From the NCBI RefSeq assembly GCF_000511355.1, contig NC_023136.1, positions 62,001 to 126,000 on the forward strand: a stretch of 64,000 nt of DNA, in the 5' to 3' direction. A program made the translations under genes and the position numbers. Source of the DNA: Leisingera methylohalidivorans DSM 14336. GTDB lineage: Bacteria > Pseudomonadota > Alphaproteobacteria > Rhodobacterales > Rhodobacteraceae. Of the stretch, positions 9,196-17,852 are shown one piece after another (position 1 is the first letter of the stretch; each line of letters begins with the position of its first letter). A model generated the notes under the pieces. That model did not search any database. It worked only from the letters and a program-made list of their open reading frames with translations, and had not been told where the DNA came from.

Positions 9196-9221
9196 GGCGG
9201 GCCAGGGCGGCCCGCCTTTTT
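9196..9221 (+). terminator. Rho-independent terminator after znuA
   Basis: Perfect 8-bp stem GGCGGGCC/GGCCCGCC with a 5-nt loop, followed by TTTTT on the plus strand. The T run overlaps the last bases of the convergent FAD oxidoreductase gene, so one structure closes the gap between both genes. Confidence 0.85.
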
Positions 9222-10491
9222 ACCGGTTGCTGACCAGATGGGTGAGGGTGGCGCCGGTTTCGTAATAGGCGCTGCGCAGGCCTGCAAAGGCGATCGCGTG
9301 GCTGCGTGACGGCGGCACTGGCAGGCGGGCGCGGTCGCCGGTCAGCAAGGTTTCGGCCATGGCGGCGCCGAACAGCGTGCCGGGGCCGATGCCGCGGCCG
9401 GAGTAGCCGAAGCAGGCCAAGCCGCCGTTCAGATCGAGGATCTTGGGCAGGTGTTCGGTGGTCATGGCGATCCGGCCGTGCCAGTGGCTGCGCAGGGGCA
9501 TGTCTTTCAGTTCCGGATAGAGCGCCGCCAGCTTGCGCGGCAGCCAGTTGCGGTGCAGGGCGCTGCCGAAGTGGTTGAGCGCGCCCATGCCGCCGATCAC
9601 CAGACGCCCGGCCTGATCCAGCCGCCAGGAGGACATCACCAGCGCAGTGTCCCAGCAGCCTTCGCGGCCCGGCAGGATTTTGCCCTGCAGCGCGGCGGGC
9701 AGCGGATCGGTGGCAGCCTGGAAATAATGCACCGGGATCACCTGCGGCGTCTCATAGCCGGTGATATCGCGGGCATAGGCATTTGTCGCCATGATCAGAT
9801 GTTTGGCGCGGATGCTGCCCTTGGGGGTGGAGACATGCCAGCTGCTGCCGTCGCGGCGGATCGCGGCGGCGGGGGAATGCATGTGCAGCTGCGCGCCGGC
9901 CGCCGCGGCGGCGCGGGCCAGTCCGCGGACATAAGCGAGCGGCTGGATAGTGCCTGCGCGCGGATCGAACAGCGCCCCGTGCACGGCAGCGGAGCCTGTG
10001 CGCCGGACGGCTTCGTCCCGGTCCAGCAATTCCACCGGCGCGCCGATGGCGGCGAGCTCCGCGTGGCGGCGCTGCAGGTCCTTCAGCCCGGCCGGCGCAT
10101 GGGCGCAGTGCAGGGTGCCCGTGTGCACCGGCTCGCATTGAATGCGGTGTTTTTCGATCAGGGAGAACACCCTCTGAGGCGCGCCGCCCAGCAGGGCCGA
10201 CAGGCGGTTGCCGGAGTCTGCGCCCAGTTCGGCGTTGATGTCTTCGGGCGGCAGCCAGAGGCCCGCATTCACCAGCCCGACATTGCGGCCCGAGCCGCCG
10301 CTGCCGATCTCCGCTGCCTCGATCAGCTGGACCGTGGCGCCCATTTCTGCGGCTTGCAGTGCCGCGGCGCAGCCGGTGTAGCCGCCGCCGATCACCACAA
10401 GGTCGGCCTCTGCCTCCCCGGTGAATTCCGGGAAGGCAGCGTTTTCCTGACAGGTTTGCTGCCACAGGCTGGACGCCGTTTCAGATGTCAA
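9220..10491 (-). CDS. amaA: FAD-dependent amino-acid oxidase family protein, probable L-pipecolate oxidase
   Basis: About 423 residues. The N-terminal FAD-binding Rossmann motif reads VVIGGGYTGCAAALQA, followed by EIGSGGSGRNVGLVN, the D-amino-acid oxidase (DAO) superfamily pattern. The C-terminus has the usual GYSGRGIGPGTLFG. I chose the TTG at 10491 because AGGGG precedes it at good spacing; another TTG at 10509 is possible. It overlaps the end of the upstream aldehyde dehydrogenase by 11 bp, so the two are coupled. In Pseudomonas the same pairing (AmaA/AmaB) oxidises L-pipecolate to piperideine-6-carboxylate and on to 2-aminoadipate. A gamma-glutamylputrescine or other amine oxidase role is the main alternative. 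Confidence 0.65.
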   Translation of the reverse strand: MTSETASSLWQQTCQENAAFPEFTGEAEADLVVIGGGYTGCAAALQAAEMGATVQLIEAAEIGSGGSGRNVGLVNAGLWLPPEDINAELGADSGNRLSALLGGAPQRVFSLIEKHRIQCEPVHTGTLHCAHAPAGLKDLQRRHAELAAIGAPVELLDRDEAVRRTGSAAVHGALFDPRAGTIQPLAYVRGLARAAAAAGAQLHMHSPAAAIRRDGSSWHVSTPKGSIRAKHLIMATNAYARDITGYETPQVIPVHYFQAATDPLPAALQGKILPGREGCWDTALVMSSWRLDQAGRLVIGGMGALNHFGSALHRNWLPRKLAALYPELKDMPLRSHWHGRIAMTTEHLPKILDLNGGLACFGYSGRGIGPGTLFGAAMAETLLTGDRARLPVPPSRSHAIAFAGLRSAYYETGATLTHLVSNR

Positions 10492-11983
10492 ATTTGATCC
10501 CCTGAGCAAGCGGCAGCTCGCGCGAATAGTTCACCGTGTTGGTCTGCCGGCGCATGTAGCCTTTCCAGGCGTCGGAGCCGCTTTCGCGGCCGCCGCCCGT
10601 CTCCTTTTCGCCCCCGAATGCGCCGCCGATTTCAGCGCCGGAGGGGCCGATGTTCACATTGGCAATACCGCAGTCCGAGCCCGCTGCCGAGAGGAAATAT
10701 TCAGTTTCGCGCACGTCTGTCGAGAAGATGCAGGAGCTGAGGCCCTGGGGGACTTCGTTCTGCATTTCAATGGCTTGGTCCAGATCAGAGTATTTCACCA
10801 CATAAAGGATCGGGGCGAAGGTTTCCGTGTGCATAATGTCCGTCTGGGCAGGCATCTCGGCAATTGCCGGATGCACATAGGCGGCTGCGCCGTGGGTGTC
10901 CGTCAGGGCCTGAGCGCCGCCATGCACGGTGCCGCCTTCGGACTGGGCGCGCTTTAGCGCGCTGGTCATCGCATCAAGGGCTGCGGCGTCGATCAGCGGG
11001 CCGACCAGGGTGCCGTCCGCCAGCGGGTCGCCGATGGGCAGGCCCTCGTATGCCTTGACCAGGCGCGGGATCAGCGCGTCGTAGATATCCTCATGCACGA
11101 TCAGGCGGCGCAGGCTGGTGCAGCGCTGACCGGCGGTGCCGACGGCGGAAAAGACGATGGCGCGCAGGGCCATTTCCAGATCGGCGGAGGGTGCCACGAT
11201 CATCGCGTTGTTGCCGCCAAGCTCCAGAATGGTGCGGCCCAGGCGTTTGGACATATCGGCAGACACGGCCTTGCCCATCGGCACCGAACCGGTGGCGGAG
11301 ATGATGGCAACGTCTTTGGAAGCAGTCAGCACCTCGCCCAGATCACGCTCGCCGATCAGCACCTGAATAAGGCCCTCGGGGGCGTCTTTGCCAAAGGCGG
11401 CGATGGCGCGGTCGCAGATTTTCTGCACCGCCAGCGCGGTCAGGGGGGTTTTTTCGGAGGGTTTCCAGATCACCGGGTCGCCGCAGACCAGCGCCAGTGC
11501 GGCGTTCCAGCACCAGGGGGCAACGGGGAAGTTGAAGGCGGTGATGATGCCGCAGGTGCCCATCGGGTGCCAGCTTTCGCGCATCGCGTGGCCGGGGCGT
11601 TCGGAAGCAATGGTAAGGCCGTAAAGCTGGCGCGAGAGACCGACGGCAAAGTCGCAGATGTCGATCATCTCCTGCACTTCGCCGAGGCCTTCCTGGTAGA
11701 TTTTGCCGCATTCCAGAGTGACGAGGCGGCCCAGGTTTTCCTTCTCGCGGCGCAATTCGTCACCCAGAAGCCGCACCAGTTCGCCGCGGCGCGGGGCAGG
11801 CACCAGGCGCCAGGATTTGAAGGCCTCTTTGGCGGCGGCGATCCGGGCTTCGGCCTCTGCAGCGGAGTGGGTTTTCAGCCGGGCGATTTCGCTGCCGTCC
11901 ACGGGTGTGGTGACGGCGAGGCTGCCGCCGGTCAGTTCGGCCTGGGTCAGGCCGGCAGCGGCGAGGATGTCGGAATGGGGCAT
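10481..11983 (-). CDS. amaB: ALDH7-type aldehyde dehydrogenase, probable piperideine-6-carboxylate dehydrogenase
   Basis: 500 residues from the ATG at 11983, which has AAGGA upstream; a longer in-frame start lacks this. The sequence follows the antiquitin (ALDH7) family: ELGGNNAMIV holds the general base Glu region, and GTAGQRCTSLRRL holds the catalytic Cys. ALDH7 enzymes oxidise 2-aminoadipate semialdehyde, in equilibrium with piperideine-6-carboxylate, to 2-aminoadipate with NAD(P)+. The overlapping downstream FAD oxidoreductase would supply that substrate from pipecolate. It is divergent from a LysR gene with about 135 bp between them, the likely control region. Family is firm; the lysine/pipecolate role is inferred from family and pairing. 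Confidence 0.8.
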   Translation of the reverse strand: MPHSDILAAAGLTQAELTGGSLAVTTPVDGSEIARLKTHSAAEAEARIAAAKEAFKSWRLVPAPRRGELVRLLGDELRREKENLGRLVTLECGKIYQEGLGEVQEMIDICDFAVGLSRQLYGLTIASERPGHAMRESWHPMGTCGIITAFNFPVAPWCWNAALALVCGDPVIWKPSEKTPLTALAVQKICDRAIAAFGKDAPEGLIQVLIGERDLGEVLTASKDVAIISATGSVPMGKAVSADMSKRLGRTILELGGNNAMIVAPSADLEMALRAIVFSAVGTAGQRCTSLRRLIVHEDIYDALIPRLVKAYEGLPIGDPLADGTLVGPLIDAAALDAMTSALKRAQSEGGTVHGGAQALTDTHGAAAYVHPAIAEMPAQTDIMHTETFAPILYVVKYSDLDQAIEMQNEVPQGLSSCIFSTDVRETEYFLSAAGSDCGIANVNIGPSGAEIGGAFGGEKETGGGRESGSDAWKGYMRRQTNTVNYSRELPLAQGIKFDI

Positions 11984-12120
11984 TTCAGGGTCCTTGTCGA
12001 GCGGGGCAGGGCATGAGGAAAACTTTTGGGTGGATTCCGCGGGCATCCTGCCGGATACGGTTCTGATATAGAAATTGCACCGCGCTCTCCGGATTGCTAA
12101 TGAAACTAAATCCTGCCCCT

Positions 12121-13026
12121 ATGAGTTTGAGTCATATGATCGCGCCGCGCCGTTTTCTGCCTTCCATCCCTTCGCTGCTGGCATTGGAGGCGGTGGACCG
12201 GCTGGGCAGTGCCTCGGCTGCGGCAGAGGATTTGTCCCTGACGCAAAGCGCCATCAGCCGCCAACTGAAACAGCTGGAGGAGCAGATGGGGGTCGATCTG
12301 ATCGCCCGTGACCAGATGCGGATGCAGCTGACGCCGGCGGGGACCGGGTTTGCCAAGGAAGCGAGGGCGATCCTGACACGGCTGGCGCAGGCTTCGGTCA
12401 AGCTGCGGGCGAACCCGGACGGCGGCAGCTTTACCCTGTCGATCCTGCCGTCATTCGGGCTGCACTGGCTGGCGCCGCGGCTGCGGGAGTTTGCCGCCGC
12501 GCATCCCGGCATCACGGTGAACCTGCACACGCATAATCTGCCGTTCAGCTTTGATGCGGGCACGGCGCAGGCGGCGATCCATTACGGCACGCGGGACTGG
12601 CCGGGGGTGGCGTATCTGCCCCTGATGCCGAAACATGTGCTGCCGGTCTGCGCGCCGGGGCTGATGGCGGGGCCGGTGTCTGCGCCGGCGGACCTGCTGG
12701 ATTACCCGCTGTTGCATCTGGAGACCCATCCTGATTGCTGGGAGCAATGGTTTCACTTGCATGATGTGCCGGCGGCCAAGCTCCGGGGGATGCTGTTTGA
12801 CCAATCCTCGGCCATGACGCAGGGGGCAGTGCATGGGCTGGGGGTGGCTTTGCTGCCGGATTTCCTGGCGGAGAACGAGATTGCGCAAGGCCGGCTGGCG
12901 CTGGCGATGGAAGGCGCGGCGGTGAGACTGGGCGAGTATTTCCTGGTCTGGCCTGCGGATCAGGCCGAGGAGTATCCGCTGATCAAATTCCGCGAATGGC
13001 TGCTGTCGCAACTGGGGGAGGTGTGA
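12121..13026 (+). CDS. LysR-family regulator (GcvA-like), first of a tandem pair
   Basis: About 301 residues. The helix-turn-helix reads GSASAAAEDLSLTQSAISRQ, followed by a periplasmic-binding-like effector domain (LSILPSFGLHWLAPRL, IHYGTRDWPGVAYLPL) as in GcvA-type LysR proteins. The start is uncertain among ATGs at 12100, 12121 and 12136; none has a strong ribosome site. It is divergent from the amaB-like gene and followed after 1 bp by a second LysR gene of the same subfamily. It probably activates the divergent oxidoreductase operon in response to a pathway intermediate. Confidence 0.85.
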   Translation: MSLSHMIAPRRFLPSIPSLLALEAVDRLGSASAAAEDLSLTQSAISRQLKQLEEQMGVDLIARDQMRMQLTPAGTGFAKEARAILTRLAQASVKLRANPDGGSFTLSILPSFGLHWLAPRLREFAAAHPGITVNLHTHNLPFSFDAGTAQAAIHYGTRDWPGVAYLPLMPKHVLPVCAPGLMAGPVSAPADLLDYPLLHLETHPDCWEQWFHLHDVPAAKLRGMLFDQSSAMTQGAVHGLGVALLPDFLAENEIAQGRLALAMEGAAVRLGEYFLVWPADQAEEYPLIKFREWLLSQLGEV

Positions 13027-13027
13027 A

Positions 13028-13915
13028 ATGCGGCTGCCAAGCCTGACCCATCTGCGCTGTTTCGAAAGCGCTGCGCGGCATCAGAGTTTCACTGCGGCGG
13101 GAGAGGAGCTGGGCCTGACGCAAAGCGCCGTCAGCAAGAAAGTAAAGGAGCTGGAGGCGGATCTGGGGTTCGACCTGTTCCAGCGGTCGGGACGGGGCGT
13201 GGTGCTGACGCCGGCAGGGCAGGGGCTGGCCGCCGATCTGGAGCTGGATCTGGCCGGTTTGCGGGCGACGCTGCAGAAGGCTGCAGCTGCCGGTGCGGGC
13301 CGCTCGGCCTTGCGGATTGCGGTGCTGCCCGCCTTTGCCAACCTGTGGCTGATTCCGCGGCTGCCGGATTTCTTCGCCCGCCATCCGGAGGTGGAGCTGA
13401 GTTTCTCGACGAGGCTGGAACCGTTTGATTTTGCGCGGGAGAACTTCGATCTGTCGGTGCACTACGGGCTGGACAACTGGCCGGGCACCCATATGGCGCC
13501 CTTGTTCGGCGAGGAAATGGTGCCGGTCTGCGCGCCGGGATTCTACGCCGCGCACCGGCTGGAGCTGGCGGGCAACCTGGCGCAGGCGCCGCTGTTGCAT
13601 CTGGACAGCCGGGCGGGATCCTGGGCGGAATGGTTCGACCGCGCCGGGCTGGCAGGGGCACCGCGGCAGGACGGGCGCTATTTCGACCAGCATTCGATGG
13701 TGATTGCGGCCGCGGCGGCGGGTCTGGGCGCGGCGATTGTGCCCTATGACATGGTGGCGCGGGAGATTGCGGCAGGGGATCTGTTGCGGATCCCGGGACC
13801 GGAGCTGGTGTCGCGCAAGCGTTATTACCTCGTGCGTCCGCACGGGCCGGTGCCGGAGGCGGTGCAGAAGCTTGAACGGTGGCTGAAAAAACAATTGCGA
13901 TCGAGGCCGGATTGA
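13028..13915 (+). CDS. LysR-family regulator (GcvA-like), second of the pair
   Basis: 295 residues; the ATG comes 1 bp after the previous stop, so the two are translated from one message. The HTH reads AGEELGLTQSAVSKKVKELE, and the effector domain begins LRIAVLPAFANLWLIPRL with a later VHYGLDNWPGTHMAPL, close in pattern to the upstream copy. The pair looks like an old duplication that has diverged. Two adjacent paralogues may form mixed dimers or read different ligands; that is inference. The aminotransferase gene follows 133 bp downstream. Confidence 0.87.
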   Translation: MRLPSLTHLRCFESAARHQSFTAAGEELGLTQSAVSKKVKELEADLGFDLFQRSGRGVVLTPAGQGLAADLELDLAGLRATLQKAAAAGAGRSALRIAVLPAFANLWLIPRLPDFFARHPEVELSFSTRLEPFDFARENFDLSVHYGLDNWPGTHMAPLFGEEMVPVCAPGFYAAHRLELAGNLAQAPLLHLDSRAGSWAEWFDRAGLAGAPRQDGRYFDQHSMVIAAAAAGLGAAIVPYDMVAREIAAGDLLRIPGPELVSRKRYYLVRPHGPVPEAVQKLERWLKKQLRSRPD

Positions 13916-14048
13916 GAAGATGCGCCTGGGCGCGGCGCTTGGCATTTGATGCCAAACCGGAATGAATGCTGTCGCAAACTGCCGGTTTCCCTGATGCTTT
14001 TGCCGCGGCAACCTTGCGGCGCCAGCAAACCAGCAGGGAGCCCTCGCC

Positions 14049-15257
14049 ATGGCCCAGTTCCGCCGCGCAAGCCGTCTTGACCCGATCGGGGTCTCGGAGA
14101 TTCTGACCATCGGCGCAAAAGCTGCCGGGATGAAACGCCAGGGGGCGCCGGTGATCATCCTTGGCGCCGGGGAGCCGGATTTCGACACGCCGGACCATAT
14201 CAAGGAGGCTGCCGCCGCCGCGATGCGGGCGGGGGAGACCAAATACACCCCGCTTGGCGGCACGCTGGAATTGCGGCTGGCAGTTCAGGCGAAGTTCAAA
14301 CGCGACAACGGGCTGGACTATGGGCTGGACGAAATCACCGCGGGCACCGGCGCCAAGGAGATCCTGTTTGATGCTTTCATGGCGAGCCTTGATCCCGGCG
14401 ATGAGGTGATCGTGCCCGCGCCCTACTGGACCTCTTATTCCGATATCATCCGCATTGCAGGCGGCGAGCCGGTGCTGGTGCCTTGCGGCAGTAACACAGG
14501 GTTCCGGCTGACCGCAGAGAAACTGCAGGCGGCAATCACCCCGCGCACCCGATGGCTGCTGTTGAATTCGCCCTCGAACCCGGCAGGCGCGGGGTACAGC
14601 GCTGCGGATTACCGGCCGCTGCTGGAGGTGCTGCTGCGGCATCCGGATGTCTGGCTGATGGCCGACGACATGTATGAGCACATCACCTATGGCGGGTTCG
14701 AATTCGCCACGCCTGCGCAGGTGGAGCCGCGGCTGAAGGAGCGGGTGCTGACGGTCAACGGCGTCTCCAAGGCCTATGCGATGACCGGCTGGCGGCTGGG
14801 CTATGCGGGCGGGCCGAAAGATCTGATTGCAGCGATGAAAGTGGTGCAGTCGCAATCGACATCGCACCCGTCGTCCATTTCGCAGGCGGCAGCGGCGGCA
14901 GCATTGAACGGGCCGCAGGAGGTGCTGGCAGAGCGGCGGGCCGGTTTCCAGGCGCGGCGCGATCTGGTGGTGGAGGCGCTCAATGGCATGGACGGCATTG
15001 AATGCCCGGTGCCGGAGGGGGCGTTTTATACCTTTGCCGATTGCGCCGGCGTGCTGGGCAAGCGGACGCCGAAGGGGGCTGTGCTGGAGACGGACGCGGA
15101 TTTTTGCGCCTACCTGCTGGACTGCCACCATGTGGCCGTGGTGCCGGGCCGGGCCTTTGGCATCTCACCTTATTTCCGGATCTCCTATGCGACATCCGAG
15201 ACGGAGCTGCAGGAAGCCTTGACCCGGATTGCCGCTGCAGTCGCGGCGCTGGCTTAG
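14049..15257 (+). CDS. Class I PLP aminotransferase (aspartate/aromatic aminotransferase type)
   Basis: 402 residues. Family landmarks: ILGAGEPDFDTPDHIK near the N-terminus, TGAKEILFDAF, LNSPSNPAG (substrate-side Asn), and the PLP lysine in NGVSKAYAMTGWRLGY. This is the AatA subgroup of fold type I aminotransferases, which move amino groups between amino acids and 2-oxo acids in the cytoplasm. Its place after two LysR genes facing the pipecolate pair suggests a linked role, for example on 2-aminoadipate or lysine. A general aspartate aminotransferase is equally possible. GGAG upstream supports the start. The 3' end overlaps the convergent next gene by 4 bp. Confidence 0.85.
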   Translation: MAQFRRASRLDPIGVSEILTIGAKAAGMKRQGAPVIILGAGEPDFDTPDHIKEAAAAAMRAGETKYTPLGGTLELRLAVQAKFKRDNGLDYGLDEITAGTGAKEILFDAFMASLDPGDEVIVPAPYWTSYSDIIRIAGGEPVLVPCGSNTGFRLTAEKLQAAITPRTRWLLLNSPSNPAGAGYSAADYRPLLEVLLRHPDVWLMADDMYEHITYGGFEFATPAQVEPRLKERVLTVNGVSKAYAMTGWRLGYAGGPKDLIAAMKVVQSQSTSHPSSISQAAAAAALNGPQEVLAERRAGFQARRDLVVEALNGMDGIECPVPEGAFYTFADCAGVLGKRTPKGAVLETDADFCAYLLDCHHVAVVPGRAFGISPYFRISYATSETELQEALTRIAAAVAALA

Positions 15258-17794
15258 GCCTGTGCCGCGGCCGGCTGGCGGCGGCTCCGGGCGCTGGTCC
15301 AGGCCAGCACCAGCTGGCGCTGCACGGCAGCAGCGGCGAGGCCGAGGGCAAGGCCGCCAAAGATTGCCAGCGCATCGGTCAGCGGGCTGCGGCCCTCCAG
15401 CCCGATCATCGGCATCAGCAGTTCCGGCACGAAACGGTGCAGCAGGTAGACCGGGAAGGCGGCCTGCGCCAGCCGCATCAGCGGGCGGGCCGCAAACCGC
15501 GGCATCGGCAGGCGGGTGACGAACAGCAGCCCGGCAATCAGCGCCAACAGCCACATGTATTTGATCCAGCCGCCGTACCAGTTGCCGCCAAGATAGGCCG
15601 CGGAGGGCATGATCAGGCAGGCTGCCCCCAGCACCAGAAGCCGTTGCCGCAGCGTGCTGGCGGCGGTGATGCACCAGCCCAGGGCAAACAGGTAGAAGAC
15701 CCACGGCGCGGTGAACTGCGCCCGGCCGCCGATTGGCCAGACCTCGGGTACGATCAGCCGCAGCGCCACGGCAAGTGCCAGAAAACACAGGCCGGTGCGG
15801 AACGCGCCCTGGCGGACCAGCCAGCGGCGCACTGGCGGCACGGCAAAGGGCAGCGCCACCAGCAGGGTCATCTGCAGATAAGCCTCGATGAACCAGTACA
15901 AATACGGCAGCATCAGGTGGGTTTCCGGGATCGTCAGGGCAAAGTTGCCGGCCAGAAAGACCGAAGCCCAGGGCACCTGCTCCCAGGCCGCGGCATAGCC
16001 TGCGAGGATCAGGTAATAGGGGATCAGCACCGCCGCCACCGGTTTGAAGAAACTGCGCATATCGCCGGACTTCAGCGCGTCCCAGCGGAAGCCTGCGATG
16101 CTCATCCCCATCAGGATCACCATCGCCGCTGCCCCGCCGAACACCGGCCAGAAGGTCTGATGGGCCACCACCACCGCGAGGATGGCAACCGCACGCGCCG
16201 CTAGATCGAAGGGCAGGCTGGCACCGGGCGCCGGGGCGGCTTGCTCCAGAGCGCTGATCGGCATGTCTTCCCAGCCGGCAGGGGCGCCGCCGAGGGCCTC
16301 GTCCAGGGCCAGGGACAGCTCGACATGGCGCAGGGAATCTCCGCCGAGCGCAGCGAAGCTGTCGTTGCGGCCCACGGTCTGCGGCGCAAAGGCGGCCTGA
16401 AAGGCTGCCAGCACATTCCGGGCAGGTTTGGGCTGCGCCGACTGCGCCTTCAGCGCCGGATAGTCGATCTTGCCATTGGCACGCCGCGGCAGGGATTTGC
16501 GCGGCAGGACGGTGAAATGCTGCTGGCCGATGCCGGTCAGCTTGGCGGCCAGTGCGGCGATGCCGTCCTTTGGCCCGCAGATGGCAATCGAGATACGGCT
16601 GTCATCGCCCCAAACCGCGGCCTCATGCCCCTGAGCGGCCATGGCACGTTCGATGGCGTCATGGCCGATGCGCAGGCCGGCGATCTTGGACATCCGCGAG
16701 AGCCGGCCGGTGATGTGGTAGAGCCCGTTTGCATCGCGCCGGGCCAGATCGCCGGTTGCCAGTTCGCTGAGTTCTGCGCCCCTGGCCAGATCACTGCAGC
16801 TTTCGGCATAGCCCATCATCACGTTCGGGCCCTGGTAGATCAGCTCGCCTTCGCCTTCCGGCGTGGTGATTTCGGTACCGGCTGCAGAGCGCAGCAGCAG
16901 GCGGCCGCCGGGTACGGCGCGGCCGGCGGCGCCGGGATTGTCCAGTGCCAGATCCGGCGGCAGGTAGCTGATCCGCGCGGTGGCCTCGGTCTGGCCGTAC
17001 ATGACATAGAACCGGCCGCCGCGGGCCTGCATCCGGGCGGACCAGGCGCCGACCTGCTCCGGCTCCATGGCACCGCCGGCAACAGTGAGGGTTGTGATCC
17101 GCTCCGGCAGCGTATGGGAGAGGCCGGCGCTGTCCAGCAGGCGGAAGTGATGCGGCACGCCGGCCAGGCTGGTGGCGCCGGAGGCCTCCAGCGCTGTGGC
17201 AAAGCCGGGGTCCAGCACCGAGCCGGGAGACAGCCATAAGCTGGCACCGGCGGCAAGATGCGAGTGCAGCACCGACAGGCCGTAGGAGTAATGCAGCGGC
17301 AGGATCAGTGCGGCGCGGTCGTCGGGCCGGATCTCCAGATACTGGGCAATGGCCTTGGCATTTTCATCCACCGCAGTGCCGGACAGGCGCACCCCGCGGC
17401 CGTGGCCGGTGCTGCCGGAGGTCTGCAGCAGCAGTGTCAGATCCGGGTGGATTTCTGCGGGGTCATGGGCGTGCGCCAGCAGCCGCCAGGATCCGCCCAT
17501 GCGCCGGAAGCTGGCAGCCGGGCGGAACCGCTCCTCAAGCCGGGCAGCGGTGACGGGGTCCGCGGCCGGCAGCGGCATCACCGCGTGGCCCGCGGCCAAG
17601 GCGCCTGCATAGGCGATGATGGCCTCGGGATCGGATGCTGCTTCGACCGCAATGAGCCGCCGGTCTTGCGGCAGCAGTCTGCCGAACTCTGCGGCAGCGT
17701 CAGCCAGCGCAGCGTAAGTCAGCTCGGCTCCGTCCGCCGCAATCACGCAAGGATTGCCGGCAAACGCGCGCAATTCGTCCAGGTCGTAGAACAT
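15254..17794 (-). CDS. Adenylation-carrier-membrane acyltransferase fusion
   Basis: 846 residues; the ATG at 17794 has AAGGAG 6 nt upstream. Residues 1 to about 455 are an AMP-forming adenylation domain: LLLQTSGSTGHGRGV, YGQTEATARI, ATGDLARRDANG, GRLSRMSKIAGLRI, and the catalytic Lys in RRANGKIDY (about 442). A carrier-protein domain follows, with the phosphopantetheine Ser in FAALGGDSLRH (about 486). From about 530 to the end come roughly ten hydrophobic segments resembling acyltransferase-3-type membrane proteins. The logic would be to activate an acid, load it on the carrier and transfer it at the membrane. The substrate cannot be read from sequence; the domain is short in adenylation core motifs usable for prediction. 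It stands alone, with an operator-like palindrome 46 bp upstream. Confidence 0.85.
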   Translation of the reverse strand: MFYDLDELRAFAGNPCVIAADGAELTYAALADAAAEFGRLLPQDRRLIAVEAASDPEAIIAYAGALAAGHAVMPLPAADPVTAARLEERFRPAASFRRMGGSWRLLAHAHDPAEIHPDLTLLLQTSGSTGHGRGVRLSGTAVDENAKAIAQYLEIRPDDRAALILPLHYSYGLSVLHSHLAAGASLWLSPGSVLDPGFATALEASGATSLAGVPHHFRLLDSAGLSHTLPERITTLTVAGGAMEPEQVGAWSARMQARGGRFYVMYGQTEATARISYLPPDLALDNPGAAGRAVPGGRLLLRSAAGTEITTPEGEGELIYQGPNVMMGYAESCSDLARGAELSELATGDLARRDANGLYHITGRLSRMSKIAGLRIGHDAIERAMAAQGHEAAVWGDDSRISIAICGPKDGIAALAAKLTGIGQQHFTVLPRKSLPRRANGKIDYPALKAQSAQPKPARNVLAAFQAAFAPQTVGRNDSFAALGGDSLRHVELSLALDEALGGAPAGWEDMPISALEQAAPAPGASLPFDLAARAVAILAVVVAHQTFWPVFGGAAAMVILMGMSIAGFRWDALKSGDMRSFFKPVAAVLIPYYLILAGYAAAWEQVPWASVFLAGNFALTIPETHLMLPYLYWFIEAYLQMTLLVALPFAVPPVRRWLVRQGAFRTGLCFLALAVALRLIVPEVWPIGGRAQFTAPWVFYLFALGWCITAASTLRQRLLVLGAACLIMPSAAYLGGNWYGGWIKYMWLLALIAGLLFVTRLPMPRFAARPLMRLAQAAFPVYLLHRFVPELLMPMIGLEGRSPLTDALAIFGGLALGLAAAAVQRQLVLAWTSARSRRQPAAAQA

Positions 17795-17839
17795 CCGCAT
17801 CTCCTTCGAGCGCGGCGGGTAATTTAATTTACTAATTTT

Positions 17840-17852
17840 GTCAATTATTGAC
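17840..17852. promoter_or_regulatory. Perfect 13-bp palindrome upstream of the adenylation fusion
   Basis: GTCAATTATTGAC is a perfect dyad in an AT-rich stretch (17818-17855) that contrasts with the GC-rich surroundings and sits 46 bp before the start. This fits a promoter with an operator, but no regulator gene lies next to it. Confidence 0.4.

Noticed and set aside
13131..15131. 666-codon open frame on the minus strand
   Set aside because: Antisense to a LysR gene and an aminotransferase with full motifs.
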